Positions 5,805 to 6,040 of a stretch of DNA of 6,040 bases are shown here, piece by piece. A program made the position numbers and the translations under genes. Positions within the stretch are counted from its first letter, which is position 1, and each line of letters opens with the position of its first letter. The notes under the pieces were generated by a model, which saw nothing but the letters and a program-made list of their open reading frames with translations, was not told the origin of the DNA and ran no database searches. Origin of the DNA: Deinococcus sp. (GTDB lineage Bacteria > Deinococcota > Deinococci > Deinococcales > Deinococcaceae); the NCBI RefSeq assembly GCF_018260405.1, contig NZ_JAGLBG010000109.1:1-6040 (forward strand), in the 5' to 3' direction.

Positions 5805-5849
5805 AAAGCGAAGGCCCCCGCCAGGTGACCGGCGAGGGGCCTTCGCTTT
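5805..5849. terminator. Strong bidirectional hairpin terminator after the transglutaminase gene
   Basis: AAAGCGAAGGCCCC (5805-5818) pairs perfectly with GGGGCCTTCGCTTT (5836-5849). A further four pairs, CGCC (5819-5822) with GGCG (5831-5834), form across a one-base bulge, and the loop is AGGTGACC. On the plus strand only TTT ends the stem. On the minus strand the stem is followed by TTTTT, so it should also stop transcripts entering from the right. It begins 27 bases after the transglutaminase stop. Confidence 0.85.
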
Positions 5850-5966
5850 GGCTCAATGATTCCGCTCATACGAACTGCCGCACCATTGCACAAAGTCAGT
5901 CTGTTGTTTCTCCTCGCCTCCGATCGGATTGAATCTGGAACTGCCCGGTTCAATCGGCAGTCCGTC
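5850..5966. other. Non-coding spacer between terminator and right repeat
   Basis: No credible gene is seen on either strand. Minor structure only: CCGATCGG, an 8-base palindrome near 5920-5927, and a 7-base inverted repeat GATTGAA ... TTCAATC (starting near 5927 and ending near 5955). GAACTGCC occurs twice (near 5872 and 5938). The original right-hand neighbour of this spacer was probably cut off by the inserted element. Confidence 0.4.
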
Positions 5967-6040
5967 TTAGAGGCTGTCTGAGGCCCATATCGTCGGAGTA
6001 TCCATGCTGCCCTCTTCATCAGGCGCACAATCGCTGGAGC
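5967..6040 (+). mobile_element. Insertion-sequence end (right copy, element extends out of the window)
   Basis: These 74 bases are the exact reverse complement of 4-77. The boundary reads TTA then GAGGCTGTCTGAGG, so the same end of the element faces inward on both sides of the window. TTA at 5967-5969 may be a target triplet shared by both insertions rather than part of the element. Confidence 0.65.
6004..6040 (+). CDS. Possible transposase N-terminus (partial, runs off the right edge)
   Basis: ATG 6004 opens MLPSSSGAQSLE to the window edge, 34 bases inside the likely element terminus. It is identical to the minus-strand frame at the left edge. It is too short to show any transposase motif, so the assignment rests on position within the repeated end. 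Confidence 0.3.
   Translation, partial: MLPSSSGAQSLE

Noticed and set aside
5762..6028. 88-codon minus-strand frame from the right repeat to the transglutaminase end
   Set aside because: It starts in antisense to the putative transposase, crosses the strong terminator and shows no domain; its first 20 residues merely mirror the false start at the left edge.

Overview
The window is GC-rich bacterial DNA. Four intact genes lie on the + strand, between two inward-facing copies of the same repeat end. Protein character (a DHA2-type drug/proton exporter, then a circularly permuted ATP-grasp / alpha-E / transglutaminase cluster), the high GC and the compact hairpin terminators would fit Deinococcus or a relative. 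That assignment is a moderate-confidence inference from sequence feel, not from a search.

Layout. Bases 1-77 and 5967-6040 hold the same 74-base sequence in opposite orientation. It looks like one end of an insertion sequence, with a possible transposase start reading outward on each side. A 14-TM MFS exporter (148-1542) starts about 70 bases inside the left repeat and ends at a clean hairpin terminator (1585-1611). After a spacer with a plausible promoter comes a two-gene operon: a circularly permuted type-2 ATP-grasp protein (1831-3753) and an alpha-E (DUF403) protein (3753-4706), whose stop and start codons overlap as TGATG. A 246-base spacer with two hairpin-forming sequences and a TTGACA box separates these from a transglutaminase-like cysteine protease-fold protein (4953-5777) with an intact Cys-His-Asp triad. 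A strong, roughly symmetric terminator (5805-5849) and about 117 bases of featureless DNA follow, then the right repeat.

How the genes work together. ATP-grasp, alpha-E and transglutaminase-like proteins recur together in many bacteria. Comparative genomics has interpreted them as a peptide-bond-forming and peptide-cleaving (tagging or small-peptide synthesis) system, but its substrate is not known. The unusual point here is the ATP-grasp protein. After its catalytic core (about residues 1-476) it carries a disordered tail of about 160 residues with 18 consecutive Gln-X dipeptides (residues 581-616). A glutamine-dense tail encoded next to a transglutaminase-fold enzyme is the most interesting signal in the window. 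The exporter appears to be an unrelated neighbour with its own terminator.
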